A stretch of DNA of 64,000 nt from Flavobacterium granuli. Its GTDB lineage: Bacteria > Bacteroidota > Bacteroidia > Flavobacteriales > Flavobacteriaceae. Location of the stretch: positions 103,464-167,463 of the forward strand of contig NZ_FQWO01000009.1 in the NCBI RefSeq assembly GCF_900129705.1, read 5' to 3'. The stretch's first letter is position 1. Each line of letters starts with the position of its first letter. The position numbers and the translations under genes were made by a program. This document shows, piece by piece, positions 15,880 through 25,984 of this stretch. Below the pieces are notes generated by a model that did no database searches, was not told the DNA's origin, and worked only from the letters and a program-made list of their open reading frames with translations.

Positions 15880-17079
15880 TTAACTCAATAGCAATTCATG
15901 AACTTGTTTAGCTATTTCCTCTTCCTCATTAGTAGGGATTATCAGGATTTTTGTTTTCGAATTCTTTGTATTGATTTCTCTGATCGTTTTGGATCGAATA
16001 TTATTTTTTGCATCGTCTAATTCGATTCCAAAATAATCCATATCGGTACAAACTAATTTTCTGATATAAGAGGAATTCTCTCCGATTCCGGCCGTAAAAA
16101 CAATCGCATCCAGACCATTTAAAGCCGCTGCGTAAGAACCTATATATTTCTTGATTCGATAGGCATTCATTGCTAAAGCCAGTTGGCAGTCTTTATTTCC
16201 TTTCTCTGCATTGGCTTCTATATCTCTCAAATCACTAAATCCGGTAAGGCCTAGCATACCACTTTGTTTTTGGAGTAAGGTATTGACCTCATCGAGCGTA
16301 TAGCCTAATGAATTGACCATATAAAAGATTATGGATTGGTCAATATCGCCACATCGGGTTCCCATAATTAAACCATTCATAGGAGCAAATCCCAGCGTAT
16401 GATCAATGCTTTTTCCGTCTTTCACCGCCGTCATACTGCAGCCATTTCCTAAATGAATGCTTATGATTTTAGATGCTTTTATTTTTAGATTATCTCTCAA
16501 ATATAGGATTGCCTGTTCCGAAACGTACTTATGACTGGTCCCGTGAAAACCATAAACTCGAATCTTGTTCTCTGTCAACAATTTATTAGGAATAGCATAT
16601 TTATGCGCTACAACGGGTATGGTTTGATGGAAAGCAGTATCAAAAACAGCAATCTGCTTGGCATTTTCAAAAATTTCCTCGGCAACATTTATTCCTTCTA
16701 AATTGGCCGGATTATGCAAAGGAGCCAAATCAAAAAGTTTTTCTATCTTTTCTTTGACCTCTTTATTAATGATAACAGTATGGGTAAAAGTGCTCCCGCC
16801 ATGCACCACACGATGTCCCACAGCTTCAATCTCCGAAGTGCTTTTAATTACCCCCACTTTCTCATCGAGTAATAATTGAGCAACCTTCTTTAGTCCCTCT
16901 TTATGATTTGGGATAGACATTATTTCTTCAATACGATTCTCTTTGGTTTCATAACTAAGGTTAGATGTTTCTAAACCTATTCTGTCAATCAGCCCACTGC
17001 AAATGACCTCATTGGCCGGCATCTTGATTAATTGATATTTTATGGAAGAACTTCCCGAATTTATTATTACTATTTTCAT
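15880..17079 (-). CDS. ackA: Acetate kinase
   Basis: A 399-residue cytoplasmic kinase that converts acetyl phosphate + ADP to acetate + ATP, the energy-yielding end of the Pta-Ack overflow pathway, and in reverse activates acetate. Signatures: KIVIINSGSSSIKYQL at the N-terminus (first ATPase-fold phosphate loop), VGHRVVHGG near residue 80, FDTAFHQTIP and GFHGTSHKYV, and FTAGIGENSS near 320-330. The start at 17077-17079 is chosen because homologues begin at MKIVIINSG; the in-frame ATG 33 bases upstream lacks family support. It follows pta by 96 bases on the same strand. Confidence 0.97.
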   Translation of the reverse strand: MKIVIINSGSSSIKYQLIKMPANEVICSGLIDRIGLETSNLSYETKENRIEEIMSIPNHKEGLKKVAQLLLDEKVGVIKSTSEIEAVGHRVVHGGSTFTHTVIINKEVKEKIEKLFDLAPLHNPANLEGINVAEEIFENAKQIAVFDTAFHQTIPVVAHKYAIPNKLLTENKIRVYGFHGTSHKYVSEQAILYLRDNLKIKASKIISIHLGNGCSMTAVKDGKSIDHTLGFAPMNGLIMGTRCGDIDQSIIFYMVNSLGYTLDEVNTLLQKQSGMLGLTGFSDLRDIEANAEKGNKDCQLALAMNAYRIKKYIGSYAAALNGLDAIVFTAGIGENSSYIRKLVCTDMDYFGIELDDAKNNIRSKTIREINTKNSKTKILIIPTNEEEEIAKQVHELLLS

Positions 17080-17175
17080 GTAAAACGATTTATTGATCCT
17101 CTCTCTTCCCAAAGCTTCGGAAGACCGGACGGATATACTTTGTCTTTATTATTATTTTTTAAAACCTTAAACTTT

Positions 17176-19269
17176 TTAAAGTCCTTGTGCTTGTATTGCC
17201 GTAATCACCACTGTATTTATAATATCATCTACCGTACAACCACGACTCAAATCATTGACAGGTTTGTTCAATCCTTGCAACATTGGTCCAATAGCCAATG
17301 CTCCTGTTTCTCTTTGCACCGCTTTATACGTATTATTTCCCGTATTCAAATCTGGAAAAATAAGCACACTCGCTTGTCCTGCAACTTCCGAATTTGGCAT
17401 TTTACTTTTCCCCACTTCCATATCTACAGCGGCATCGTATTGAATAGGTCCTTCAATTTTCAAATCGGGGCGTTTTTTTCTTACTATTTCCGTTGCAGTT
17501 CTCACTTTATCCACTTCATCTCCTTTTCCTGATGCGCCGGAAGAATAGGAAAGCATCGCAATTTTGGGCTCTATGCCAAATGCCAAACTCGAATCGGCTG
17601 AGGAAATGGCAATTTCGGCCAATTGTTCCGCCGTTGGATTTGGATTAATGGCGCAGTCGCCAAAAACAGAAACCCGATCTTCCAAGCACATGAAAAATAT
17701 CGAAGAAACGATGCAGGTATCCGGCTTGGTTTTTATGAATTGCAATGCCGGTAAAATGGTGTGTTGCGTCGTATGAGCCGCTCCGGAAACCATTCCGTCA
17801 GCATCGCCTTTATAGACCATCATGGTTCCAAAATAAGAAACGTCTTCCATTAAATCTTTGGCCATAGCCATAGAAACATTCTTGTTTTTTCTTAGCTCAT
17901 AATAGGTTTTTACGTAATCCTCATATTTTTCGGACTCTATTGGGTTTATGATTTTCACTTTCGAAAAATCAAAAGCAATACCTAATTCAGCCACTTTACT
18001 TTCAATCTGTTTTTTATTTCCAATAAGGGATATATCTACGACATCCATAGCCAATAATCTTGAGGCAGCTATTATAATTCTTTCGTCATTGCCTTCAGGC
18101 AAAACGATGTGTTTTCTGTGCTGTTTGGCTCTTTTTACCAAATTATACTGAAACATTTTGGGCGTCATTCCTTCGGCTTCAAAAGAACTCAGTTTTTTGG
18201 ATAAACTATCTAAATCGACGTATTTTTCGAAAGCGCTTATAGAGGTTTCTATCTTCTGTTTATTATCGGCGTAAATTTTAGACTTTATACTACCAAGCTT
18301 ATTGGTAATTTCATAGGTTCCTCCCGCCACAGCAATTATGGGCACAATAGTCGTTAATCCCTCAATTAATTTTATGATGCTATCCTCTGGCAAAATGTTT
18401 CCCGTTAAAACAATCCCTGAAATAGTTGGGTAATTAGCTGATTCATTGGCTTGCAATGCCCCAAGGATAATATCGGCTCTGTCGCCGGGCGTGATCACAA
18501 GGGCATTTTTTTTCAGATGCAATAAATAGTTGCGCAACTGCATGGCACCCACACTAAAATTACCAACCTGATTGTTTAAAAATTCTTCTCCAAACAAGAC
18601 TTTGGCTCCCAAAACATCTACAATTTCTTTAATCGTAGGATTGTTTAAACTGGAAACAATTGGGATTGCGTTGACCAAAACCTCCTCTGGCAAGCTCGCT
18701 TTCAAACCATCTGTGACCAGCTTGATATTCTCCGGTTGGACTTTGTTGGCGATTACAGCCAATACCTCTACCTCTTTAACTTTGAACGAATCATAAGCCA
18801 GATAAAGGCTGTCTATCAATTCTTCCAGTGTTTTCCCAACTCCGGAACCCACAATTATAGTAGGAATCCCCAGATTTTTGGCTATCAGCACATTCATGTC
18901 CAATTCGATTACTGTACCTTCACCGCTAAAACTGGTGCCTTCCACCAAAACAAAATCAAACTGCTCTTCCAGCCTTTTGTATTTATCGATAATAAGATCC
19001 AGAACCTCACCTATTTTCCCTTGATTCTTCTTTTTGATCAACTTGCTTTTGGTTATGGCAAAGGCGTCTTCAAACTCAATATCCAATCCAAAATGAGAAA
19101 TCACGGTTTCGATGTGATTATCCAGCTTACCATCTTCAAAATCTTCTATTATAGGTCTAAAATAGCCCACTTTGGCAGTTTTCCCAATAAGGATACTCAT
19201 TAAACCAAGAGTAACTATCGATTTTCCGCTATTATGTTCGCTTGTTGCAATATATATCGCCTTATTCAT
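17176..19269 (-). CDS. pta: Phosphate acetyltransferase (long form)
   Basis: A 697-residue enzyme interconverting acetyl-CoA and acetyl phosphate. This is the long, three-part form. It has an N-terminal P-loop dethiobiotin-synthetase-like domain (1 to about 200, with ATSEHNSGKS near the start), a middle DRTGG domain (about 215-320, GDRADIILGAL), and the C-terminal catalytic PTA domain (about 370-690, LPEGNDERII, SYSSGASGKGDE, ATRGCTVDDIINTVVITA-like end). It lies upstream of ackA in the usual acetate operon. The unknown membrane protein and corA upstream run the same way with short gaps and may be co-transcribed. Confidence 0.96.
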   Translation of the reverse strand: MNKAIYIATSEHNSGKSIVTLGLMSILIGKTAKVGYFRPIIEDFEDGKLDNHIETVISHFGLDIEFEDAFAITKSKLIKKKNQGKIGEVLDLIIDKYKRLEEQFDFVLVEGTSFSGEGTVIELDMNVLIAKNLGIPTIIVGSGVGKTLEELIDSLYLAYDSFKVKEVEVLAVIANKVQPENIKLVTDGLKASLPEEVLVNAIPIVSSLNNPTIKEIVDVLGAKVLFGEEFLNNQVGNFSVGAMQLRNYLLHLKKNALVITPGDRADIILGALQANESANYPTISGIVLTGNILPEDSIIKLIEGLTTIVPIIAVAGGTYEITNKLGSIKSKIYADNKQKIETSISAFEKYVDLDSLSKKLSSFEAEGMTPKMFQYNLVKRAKQHRKHIVLPEGNDERIIIAASRLLAMDVVDISLIGNKKQIESKVAELGIAFDFSKVKIINPIESEKYEDYVKTYYELRKNKNVSMAMAKDLMEDVSYFGTMMVYKGDADGMVSGAAHTTQHTILPALQFIKTKPDTCIVSSIFFMCLEDRVSVFGDCAINPNPTAEQLAEIAISSADSSLAFGIEPKIAMLSYSSGASGKGDEVDKVRTATEIVRKKRPDLKIEGPIQYDAAVDMEVGKSKMPNSEVAGQASVLIFPDLNTGNNTYKAVQRETGALAIGPMLQGLNKPVNDLSRGCTVDDIINTVVITAIQAQGL

Positions 19270-19342
19270 GGTATTTCTTTTTATTTTTTATACGCCAAAA
19301 CAAAATATTCAATTATTATTCAAATCCAACTCTCCGCCAGAT

Positions 19343-19897
19343 TTAATCAGTGGCAACGGATTTATCACTGATGACTATCCTGTTATTAAATTCTTTTTCA
19401 ATACTTTTCAGTTTTAGGTAATTTGATATGGCATGAAATGGAGATTTATTTCCATATCTACCCAAAGTTGCCAAGTTTATGAACAGGTAATTTTCATCAA
19501 AGATGACCGTCAATAATTTTCCCCAACTTAATGAACCAGTATTCTTTTTACTTCTCAACATGTGTAAACCATTATCATTAATTATCAATTCCGGGAATCT
19601 GTTTTTAAGAATTTCAACAAATAATTTTCTATCTCTTTCCGGCTTAGAAATGTTTATTTTAAGAAGTTTATAAATATAATACCAGGAAATTAAAAGTAAA
19701 ATATTTATCAAAATTACTATTAGTGTCGCGGTATGATTTATTGCGTTTTTCGGATTTAGTATTACCGCTATAGTCGCAATTGTCCAGCCTAAATAAATAA
19801 AGGTTTCATAAGCCTTTTCCAGAATATATTCCCAATTTGGTTTAAATATTAATCTTTCTTTTTCTACACTCTTTTTTTTGTCTATTTTGACACTCAT
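19343..19897 (-). CDS. Hypothetical two-TM membrane protein
   Basis: A 184-residue protein I do not recognise. A basic cytoplasmic N-terminus (MSVKIDKKKSVEKERL) precedes two hydrophobic helices at about 30-47 and 57-76. The soluble C-terminal domain has a mixed alpha/beta look (ELIINDNGLHMLRSKKNTGS, then KLLTVIFDENYLFINLATLG). That pattern recalls small bacterial PH-like or YcxB-like domains on a two-helix anchor, but identity is too weak to assign. It starts 29 bases after corA and ends 73 bases before pta, all on the same strand, so it may be translated from a corA transcript. Confidence 0.68.
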   Translation of the reverse strand: MSVKIDKKKSVEKERLIFKPNWEYILEKAYETFIYLGWTIATIAVILNPKNAINHTATLIVILINILLLISWYYIYKLLKINISKPERDRKLFVEILKNRFPELIINDNGLHMLRSKKNTGSLSWGKLLTVIFDENYLFINLATLGRYGNKSPFHAISNYLKLKSIEKEFNNRIVISDKSVATD

Positions 19898-19926
19898 AAC
19901 TTTTAACTTCTAACTTTTCATTCCTA

Positions 19927-20997
19927 TCAAAACCACTTTCTTTTTTTAAAATAAAACACCATCATTATCCCTATAAAAACCATGATACCAATAATGGTAT
20001 AATAGCCATTTTCATATTTCAGTTCAGGCATGTATTCAAAATTCATCCCATAAACCCCCACAATAAATGTCAGCGGAATAAATATTGCCGATACTATCGT
20101 AAGTGTTTTCATGATCTCATTCATCTTGTGCGTCTGGGCTGAGAAAAAGAAATTCGAAGCGCTTTCCAGCGAACCCATATCAGATTCTATCTGCTCGAGA
20201 AGCTCTAAACTCTTTTGATGCAGTCGCGTAAAAAAAATAAAACTGTCGGCTTCCATCACATTAAATAAATTATCCTCTTTAATACTTTTAATATCATATA
20301 AAGAATCCCGCAACGGAATAATAGAACGCTTTAGAAAATTAAAATTATCCCGGTGTTTTTCTATTTTTTCCAAAATAATCGGGTCGGCACTGTTCTTTGA
20401 AAGATTAATCAGTTCTTCTATCTTATCCTCTTCATTTTCGATGGTGATATAGAAATTTTCCATAATAGCATCGAGCAAAATATACAACAAATAATCGGCT
20501 TTTTTGATTCTTACAAGTCCCGAATGCAAACGGATCCGTTCCCGAATGTGCGCAAAAAAATCAGAACGTTTTTCCTGAAACGAAATCAAGACGCCCTCCT
20601 TCATCAAAAAACTAATCTGCTCTACCTTTATATTATCTGAATCTTCTACCGGTAAAAGCGATTTGATATTAAAAAAAAGCATTTCCGGAAGCTCTTCTAA
20701 CTTGGTTCTTTTAGTCGTATTCAAAATATCGGCGAGCATGAAATTATCAATTTCAAAATAGCTCCCAATTGTTTTTACCAGTTCAACATTATTTAAACCA
20801 TGAATATTAAGCCAGTTTGTTTTTTTTAAATCGATGTATTTATCTAAATCCTGATCCTTAAAATCCTCATATTCTGCAAGATCAAAATTATCATACACAA
20901 ACAGCTGCATTTCTGATTCCTTACTCTTATGAATGCCGGTATATTCAAGGACATAGGGCTGCAGTTTTCTTCCTTTCTTGTATTTAATTTTTCTCAT
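19927..20997 (-). CDS. corA: CorA family magnesium/cobalt transporter
   Basis: A 356-residue divalent-cation channel. The large cytoplasmic N-terminal domain (1 to about 290) is rich in acidic and helix-forming residues, including the long stalk helix. Two C-terminal TM helices follow (about 294-314 and 331-350). Between them is the family signature YGMNFEYMPEL with Gly-Met-Asn at 317-319, the selectivity ring of CorA pores, and the protein ends in the basic tail KKRKWF. It imports Mg2+ and possibly Co2+/Ni2+. It is the first gene of a leftward series that continues with an unknown membrane protein, pta and ackA. Confidence 0.95.
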   Translation of the reverse strand: MRKIKYKKGRKLQPYVLEYTGIHKSKESEMQLFVYDNFDLAEYEDFKDQDLDKYIDLKKTNWLNIHGLNNVELVKTIGSYFEIDNFMLADILNTTKRTKLEELPEMLFFNIKSLLPVEDSDNIKVEQISFLMKEGVLISFQEKRSDFFAHIRERIRLHSGLVRIKKADYLLYILLDAIMENFYITIENEEDKIEELINLSKNSADPIILEKIEKHRDNFNFLKRSIIPLRDSLYDIKSIKEDNLFNVMEADSFIFFTRLHQKSLELLEQIESDMGSLESASNFFFSAQTHKMNEIMKTLTIVSAIFIPLTFIVGVYGMNFEYMPELKYENGYYTIIGIMVFIGIMMVFYFKKRKWF

Positions 20998-21111
20998 GCA
21001 AAATTATTTATAGAGTAATATTACGAAAAACTTTTGTCAATGAACAGCTCCTTAACATTTTTGAAATTGTATAAATAATCCTTACTCTCATTGTCTTCGC
21101 TATTTAAAAGT

Positions 21112-21119
21112 CAAAAGTA
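21112..21119 (-). promoter_or_regulatory. Candidate promoter -7 box for corA
   Basis: The minus strand reads TACTTTTG (TAnnTTTG), 114 bases before the corA start. The 315-bp gap 20998-21312 holds this box and the divergent one at 21219-21226; nothing else is evident. Confidence 0.4.
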
Positions 21120-21218
21120 ATTTGAAGTACTGGTTCTTTCTATGAGAAAAATCATGTTCTAAAAATTTAATGGTACTGCCAAATTTCTTTTATACGGAAG
21201 AATCCTTACAAATAATGT

Positions 21219-21226
21219 TATCTTTG
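21219..21226 (+). promoter_or_regulatory. Promoter -7 box for the metalloprotease gene
   Basis: TATCTTTG matches TAnnTTTG, 86 bases upstream of the ATG at 21313, giving a leader of roughly 80 bases. Confidence 0.5.
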
Positions 21227-21312
21227 AAAAAAGCAAAAAAAATAATCTATTATATGTAACAAATTTCATCAATTGATGACTATTCTTTAAATAATTTTAA
21301 TCTTTTAACTAA

Positions 21313-23874
21313 ATGCAAAAAAAAGTAATTTTAATCAGTACCTGCCTACTCTTAGGTCTCCATCAGGGAACATTAGCTCAAAGCAAGAAAAAAAAGGACA
21401 AACAAACCAATTCTGTTTCAGCACCAGCCGCCAAAAAACCGGAAGAGAAAAAAGGTCCAAAACCGTACAATAAGGTTATTGACTCTACTGCTGTAACTCA
21501 AAAAGGACTTATTGACATCCATAAAATGGATAATAAATATCTTTTTGAAATTCCTGCTGATCTTTTAGGTACTGAAATCATGACCATCACCCGCTTTTCT
21601 AAAACTCCTGCCGGAGGAGGTATTTTTGGCGGAGAAGAAGTAAACAAACAGGTAATTCAATTTGAAAAAGGAATCAATAATACTATCTTATTGCGTTCCA
21701 TTACTTATGTTATCATGTCATCAGCTGAAGATAAACCGCTAGCGCAAGCCGTTAATAATTCCTCGGCAAATCCTATAATTGCGAGCTATGATATTTTGGC
21801 CATCAAGAAAAATGACAAAGAAAAAACAGAAGCTTCCTATGTTATTGACATGACTCCTACTTTTGAAGCTGATATACAGACTTTTTCTTTGGATCCTGTA
21901 AAAAAACAAACTCTTAGCATTCAAGCTTTCCAAAAGGATCGCTCTTTTATCCAAAAAATAAGCAGTTATCCTATTAATACCGAAATCAGAACAGTTAAAA
22001 CCTTTTCGACTGTTCCAAATTTGATTTCGTTGAGTCCAGCGCCAAGAATAGGTGCTAATTTACCTGCAGCCCTAGATTCTGGAGTACTTACGGTAGAACT
22101 AAACACTTCGATGATTGCTTTACCCAAAAAACCAATGCGCAAAAGAACCTTTGATGCACGTGTGGGATATTTTGCCAATCAATATGGTTTGTTTGAAGAA
22201 GATTCCCAGAAATCTGATAAGGAAATTTTTGCCGTTAGATGGCGCCTAGAACCAAAATCAAAGGAAGACGCTGAAAAACAAAAAAGAGGCGAATTGATAG
22301 AACCTGAGAAACCAATTGTTTATTATATTGATCCGGCTACACCCGAAAAATGGAAAAAACACATCAAACAGGGAATTGACGACTGGCAAGTTGCTTTTGA
22401 GCATGCGGGCTGGAAAAATGCCATTCGCGGTGAATATTGGCCGGAAAATGATCCTACAATGAGTCTAGAAGATGCCCGTTTTTCAGTATTGCGTTATTTT
22501 GCCGCCGAAATCCAAAATGCTTACGGTCCAAATGTTCATGACCCAAGAACCGGTGAAATTTTAGAAAGTCACATCGGATGGTACCATAATATAATGAGTT
22601 TATTAAGAAACTGGTACCTAATTCAAACTGCAGCAGTAGATCCTGCGGCCAGAAAAAAACAATTTGATGATGAATTAATGGGACAATTAATTCGTTTCGT
22701 TTCTTCTCATGAAGTGGGACACACTTTAGGACTTCGTCATAATATGGGAGCCAGTTCAGCCACTCCTGTTGAAAAACTGAGAGATGCAGCCTATCAGGAA
22801 AAATTTGGACATACTTCTTCCATTATGGATTATGCGCGTTTCAACTACGTAGCACAACCGGAAGACGGAGTTACGAGCCTTTTCCCAAGAATTGGAGATT
22901 ATGACAAATGGGCCATAAAATGGGGTTATTCTTATTTTCCGGAAGCCAAAGATGAAAAAGAAGAAAAAGCCATTCTTAATGAAATGACCAAAGAGGCTTA
23001 TAAAGACCGTCGTCTGTGGTTTGGAACAGAAACAAGCCCTTATGATCCAAGATACCAAACAGAAGACATCGGAGACAATGCAATGAAAGCTTCGGCTTAT
23101 GGTATTAAAAACCTGAAAAGAATCCTTCCTAATCTATTGGAATGGAGTAAAGAAAAAGGGGAAAGTTATGCCGAACTTGATCAATTGTATGACGCCCTTA
23201 CCGGACAATTTAGAAGATATATGGGCCATGTCACTAAAAACGTTGGCGGTGTTTACGATACTCCTACAACCTATGATATGGGAGGAAATCAATTTGAAAT
23301 CGTTCCAAAAGAAATTCAAAAAGAGGCTGTAAGTTTTTTAAATGCTCAATTATTCTCAACTCCAAAATGGTTGATGGATCCAAATATTCTTTCGAAAATC
23401 AGCCCTGAAAATGGCGTTGAAGCGATAAAAGCAATGCAAAATTCAACCTTGACTAGCTTATTGTCTGGAGACAGAATGGTGCGTTTACTTGAGGCCTCTT
23501 CTGCTGGTAAAAACTACTATTCAGTAGATGAATTGTTGGCAGATCTTAAAAACGGTATATTTTCAGAACTAAAAACCAATGCTGCTATAGACATCTATAG
23601 AAGAAACATGCAAAAATTATACGTAAGTAAAGTTTGTGCTTTGTTGGCACCAGGAACTACAACAGTAAGAAACATACCTGTGGGAGTGACTTATGGTTTT
23701 AACTCGAAAACAGTTAATCTAAACGAAACGGATCTGCCATCTATTGCCAGAGGACAGCTAATCAGTTTGAAAGCGGCATTAAAAGCGGCTGCTTTAAAAA
23801 CAACCGACAGAATGACCAAATTGCATTTACAGGATTTAGCCGTTCGCATAGAAAAAGCTTTAGATCCAAAATAA
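21313..23874 (+). CDS. Secreted zinc-dependent metalloprotease (DUF5117/DUF5118 type)
   Basis: An 853-residue exported protease. A signal peptide (ends near LAQ, residue 23) is followed by a low-complexity Lys/Pro-rich linker (about 24-55), a DUF5118-like N-terminal region, a DUF5117-like middle region, and a catalytic domain. The zinc site is HEVGHTLGLRH, with His466, Glu467, His470 and His476. The downstream SIMDYAR stretch looks like the Met-turn of metzincins. C-terminal to it is a long helical region. Such proteins are common in Bacteroidetes and probably act in the periplasm or outer membrane on proteins or peptides. Two tandem terminators follow. Confidence 0.92.
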   Translation: MQKKVILISTCLLLGLHQGTLAQSKKKKDKQTNSVSAPAAKKPEEKKGPKPYNKVIDSTAVTQKGLIDIHKMDNKYLFEIPADLLGTEIMTITRFSKTPAGGGIFGGEEVNKQVIQFEKGINNTILLRSITYVIMSSAEDKPLAQAVNNSSANPIIASYDILAIKKNDKEKTEASYVIDMTPTFEADIQTFSLDPVKKQTLSIQAFQKDRSFIQKISSYPINTEIRTVKTFSTVPNLISLSPAPRIGANLPAALDSGVLTVELNTSMIALPKKPMRKRTFDARVGYFANQYGLFEEDSQKSDKEIFAVRWRLEPKSKEDAEKQKRGELIEPEKPIVYYIDPATPEKWKKHIKQGIDDWQVAFEHAGWKNAIRGEYWPENDPTMSLEDARFSVLRYFAAEIQNAYGPNVHDPRTGEILESHIGWYHNIMSLLRNWYLIQTAAVDPAARKKQFDDELMGQLIRFVSSHEVGHTLGLRHNMGASSATPVEKLRDAAYQEKFGHTSSIMDYARFNYVAQPEDGVTSLFPRIGDYDKWAIKWGYSYFPEAKDEKEEKAILNEMTKEAYKDRRLWFGTETSPYDPRYQTEDIGDNAMKASAYGIKNLKRILPNLLEWSKEKGESYAELDQLYDALTGQFRRYMGHVTKNVGGVYDTPTTYDMGGNQFEIVPKEIQKEAVSFLNAQLFSTPKWLMDPNILSKISPENGVEAIKAMQNSTLTSLLSGDRMVRLLEASSAGKNYYSVDELLADLKNGIFSELKTNAAIDIYRRNMQKLYVSKVCALLAPGTTTVRNIPVGVTYGFNSKTVNLNETDLPSIARGQLISLKAALKAAALKTTDRMTKLHLQDLAVRIEKALDPK

Positions 23875-23880
23875 AACTAC

Positions 23881-23917
23881 AAATCCGCCAAGATAAAAAT
23901 TATCAAGGCGGATTTTT
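23881..23917 (+). terminator. Terminator of the metalloprotease gene
   Basis: AAATCCGCC (23881-23889) pairs with GGCGGATTT (23907-23915), followed by a T run, 7 bases after the stop codon. Confidence 0.85.
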
Positions 23918-23933
23918 AATATTATTGTACAAA

Positions 23934-23964
23934 AAACCCGAGCTGTTTCCAGCTCGGGTTTTTC
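23934..23964. terminator. Strong bidirectional terminator between the protease gene and dnaK
   Basis: AAACCCGAGCTG (23934-23945) pairs perfectly with CAGCTCGGGTTT (23950-23961) around a 4-base loop, with A and T runs on both sides. It also ends the leftward dnaK transcript. Confidence 0.9.
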
Positions 23965-23976
23965 TTTATGACGTAA

Positions 23977-23996
23977 AGACGCACAGCAGTGCGTCT
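23977..23996. repeat. Short GC-rich palindrome (possible dispersed repeat)
   Basis: AGACGCAC pairs perfectly with GTGCGTCT around AGCA, then CTAC. It has no T run and lies between a complete terminator and dnaK, so it is not needed for termination. It resembles short dispersed palindromes known from several bacterial genomes; only this copy is seen here. Confidence 0.45.
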
Positions 23997-24008
23997 CTAC
24001 AGAAATAA

Positions 24009-25892
24009 TTATTTTACTTCTTCGTAATCTACGTCTTGAACATTGTCACCTTCTGCTTCAGTTTGTGGCTGTGCAGCAGCTTGACCTTGCTCTCCTTGAG
24101 CGTACATTGCTTCAGTAGCAGTTTTCCAAGCAGCATTGATATTATCTAATGCAGTTTGAATTGCAGGAATGTCTTGAGATTGGTGAGCCATTCTCAATTC
24201 AGTTAATGCATATTCTACAGCTACTTTGTTTTCGTCAGATAATTTATCACCTAACTCTTTCAATTGAGATTCAGTTTGGAAGATCATTCCGTCTGCTTCG
24301 TTCAATTTCTCAGCTCTTTCTCTTGCAATTTTATCTGATTCAGCGTTAGCTTCAGCATCTTTTTTCATTTTCTCGATTTCTTCAGCTGTTAATCCAGAAG
24401 AAGCTTCGATACGAATGTCATGAGATTTTCCAGTTCCTTTGTCAGTTGCCGAAACTTTGATGATACCATTGGCATCAATGTCAAAAGTTACTTCAATTTG
24501 TGGAACACCTCTTGGTGCTGGTGGAATACCATCTAAATGGAAACGACCAATAGTTTTGTTATCCGCAGCCATTGCTCTAGCTCCTTGCAATACGTGGATT
24601 TCAACTGTTGGTTGAGAATCTGCAGCAGTAGAGAATACTTGCGATTTTTTAGTTGGGATAGTTGTATTAGACTCGATAAGAGTTGTCATAACACCACCCA
24701 TAGTTTCGATACCTAAAGATAAAGGTGTAACGTCAAGTAACAATACATCTTTTACATCTCCAGAAAGAACTCCACCTTGAATAGCTGCTCCAATTGCAAC
24801 AACCTCATCAGGGTTAACTCCTTTAGACGCTTTTTTACCAAAGAATTTCTCTACTTCTTCCACAATTTTAGGGATACGAGTAGAACCTCCAACTAAGATT
24901 ACTTCGTCAATATCAGCAACAGTTAAACCTGCATCTTTCAATGATTTAGCAACTGGTGTCATAGAACGTTTAACTAATGAATCAGTTAATTTTTCAAACT
25001 GAGCTCTAGTTAATTTTTTAACTAAGTGTTTTGGTCCTGAAGCCGTAGCTGTAACGTAAGGTAAGTTGATTTCAGTTTCAGCAGAAGAAGACAATTCAAT
25101 TTTTGCTTTCTCAGCAGCTTCTTTCAAACGTTGCAAAGACATTGGATCTAAACGCAAGTCAATACCTTCCTCAGCTTTAAATTCGTCAGCTAACCAGTCA
25201 ATAATTTCGTGGTCAAAATCATCTCCACCTAAGTGAGTATCTCCATTTGTAGACAATACTTCAAAAACTCCGTCTCCTAATTCAAGAACAGAAATATCAA
25301 ATGTACCTCCACCTAAATCGTAAACAGCAATTTTTTGATCTTTACCTTTTTTATCCAAACCGTAAGCCAAAGCAGCAGCAGTAGGCTCGTTGATAATACG
25401 CATTACTTTAAGACCTGCAATTTCACCAGCTTCTTTTGTAGCCTGACGTTGTGCATCATTAAAGTAAGCTGGAACAGTGATAACTGCTTCAGTAACTGTT
25501 TGACCTAAATAGTCTTCAGCTGTTTTTTTCATTTTTTGAAGTGTCATAGCTGACAATTCTTGAGCAGTGTATAAACGACCGTCAATATCCACACGTGGAG
25601 TATTGTTGTCTCCTTTTACTACTTTGTAAGAAACTCTTTTCATCTCAGCCGAAACTTCGCTAAAAGAATGCCCCATAAAACGTTTAATAGAAGCAATTGT
25701 TTTGGTAGGATTGGTTACTGCTTGTCTTTTTGCAGGATCTCCCACTTTAATTTCTCCACCTTCTACAAAAGCGATGATAGATGGCGTTGTTCTTTTTCCT
25801 TCTGCATTAGGAATAACAACTGCTTCATTACCTTCCATTACAGAAACACAAGAGTTGGTCGTACCTAAATCAATTCCGATTATTTTACCCAT
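24009..25892 (-). CDS. dnaK: Chaperone protein DnaK (Hsp70)
   Basis: A 627-residue ATP-dependent chaperone for folding and refolding in the cytosol with DnaJ and GrpE. All Hsp70 signatures are present: [11 protein letters not shown] at the N-terminus, [14 protein letters not shown] near 195, and [17 protein letters not shown] near 335. The substrate-binding beta domain (about 390-505) contains [17 protein letters not shown], and the helical lid runs to a C-terminus ending in DVDYEEVK, close to the usual EEVD-like bacterial tail. The residue after the ATG is Gly, as in most homologues. grpE and dnaJ are not adjacent. The upstream region has an unusual cluster of TGTCA motifs, described separately. 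Confidence 0.98.
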   Translation of the reverse strand: MGKIIGIDLGTTNSCVSVMEGNEAVVIPNAEGKRTTPSIIAFVEGGEIKVGDPAKRQAVTNPTKTIASIKRFMGHSFSEVSAEMKRVSYKVVKGDNNTPRVDIDGRLYTAQELSAMTLQKMKKTAEDYLGQTVTEAVITVPAYFNDAQRQATKEAGEIAGLKVMRIINEPTAAALAYGLDKKGKDQKIAVYDLGGGTFDISVLELGDGVFEVLSTNGDTHLGGDDFDHEIIDWLADEFKAEEGIDLRLDPMSLQRLKEAAEKAKIELSSSAETEINLPYVTATASGPKHLVKKLTRAQFEKLTDSLVKRSMTPVAKSLKDAGLTVADIDEVILVGGSTRIPKIVEEVEKFFGKKASKGVNPDEVVAIGAAIQGGVLSGDVKDVLLLDVTPLSLGIETMGGVMTTLIESNTTIPTKKSQVFSTAADSQPTVEIHVLQGARAMAADNKTIGRFHLDGIPPAPRGVPQIEVTFDIDANGIIKVSATDKGTGKSHDIRIEASSGLTAEEIEKMKKDAEANAESDKIARERAEKLNEADGMIFQTESQLKELGDKLSDENKVAVEYALTELRMAHQSQDIPAIQTALDNINAAWKTATEAMYAQGEQGQAAAQPQTEAEGDNVQDVDYEEVK

Positions 25893-25984
25893 TTTTATTA
25901 TATTTAAATTTTAATATACACTTATTTTAATAACTCAAGGTGCATAAGTCAATCATTGTGCCAATGCCAGAGGCTTCTTGAAAT

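Noticed and set aside
17032..19203. Long open frames (up to 166 codons) on the plus strand opposite ackA and pta
   Set aside because: They are antisense to strongly conserved enzymes, rich in His, Phe and Ser as expected from reverse-frame reading, and have no family resemblance.
20999..21006. TAnnTTTG match on the minus strand next to the corA start
   Set aside because: It is 1 base from the ATG, so the transcript would begin inside the gene; the box at 21112 is better placed.
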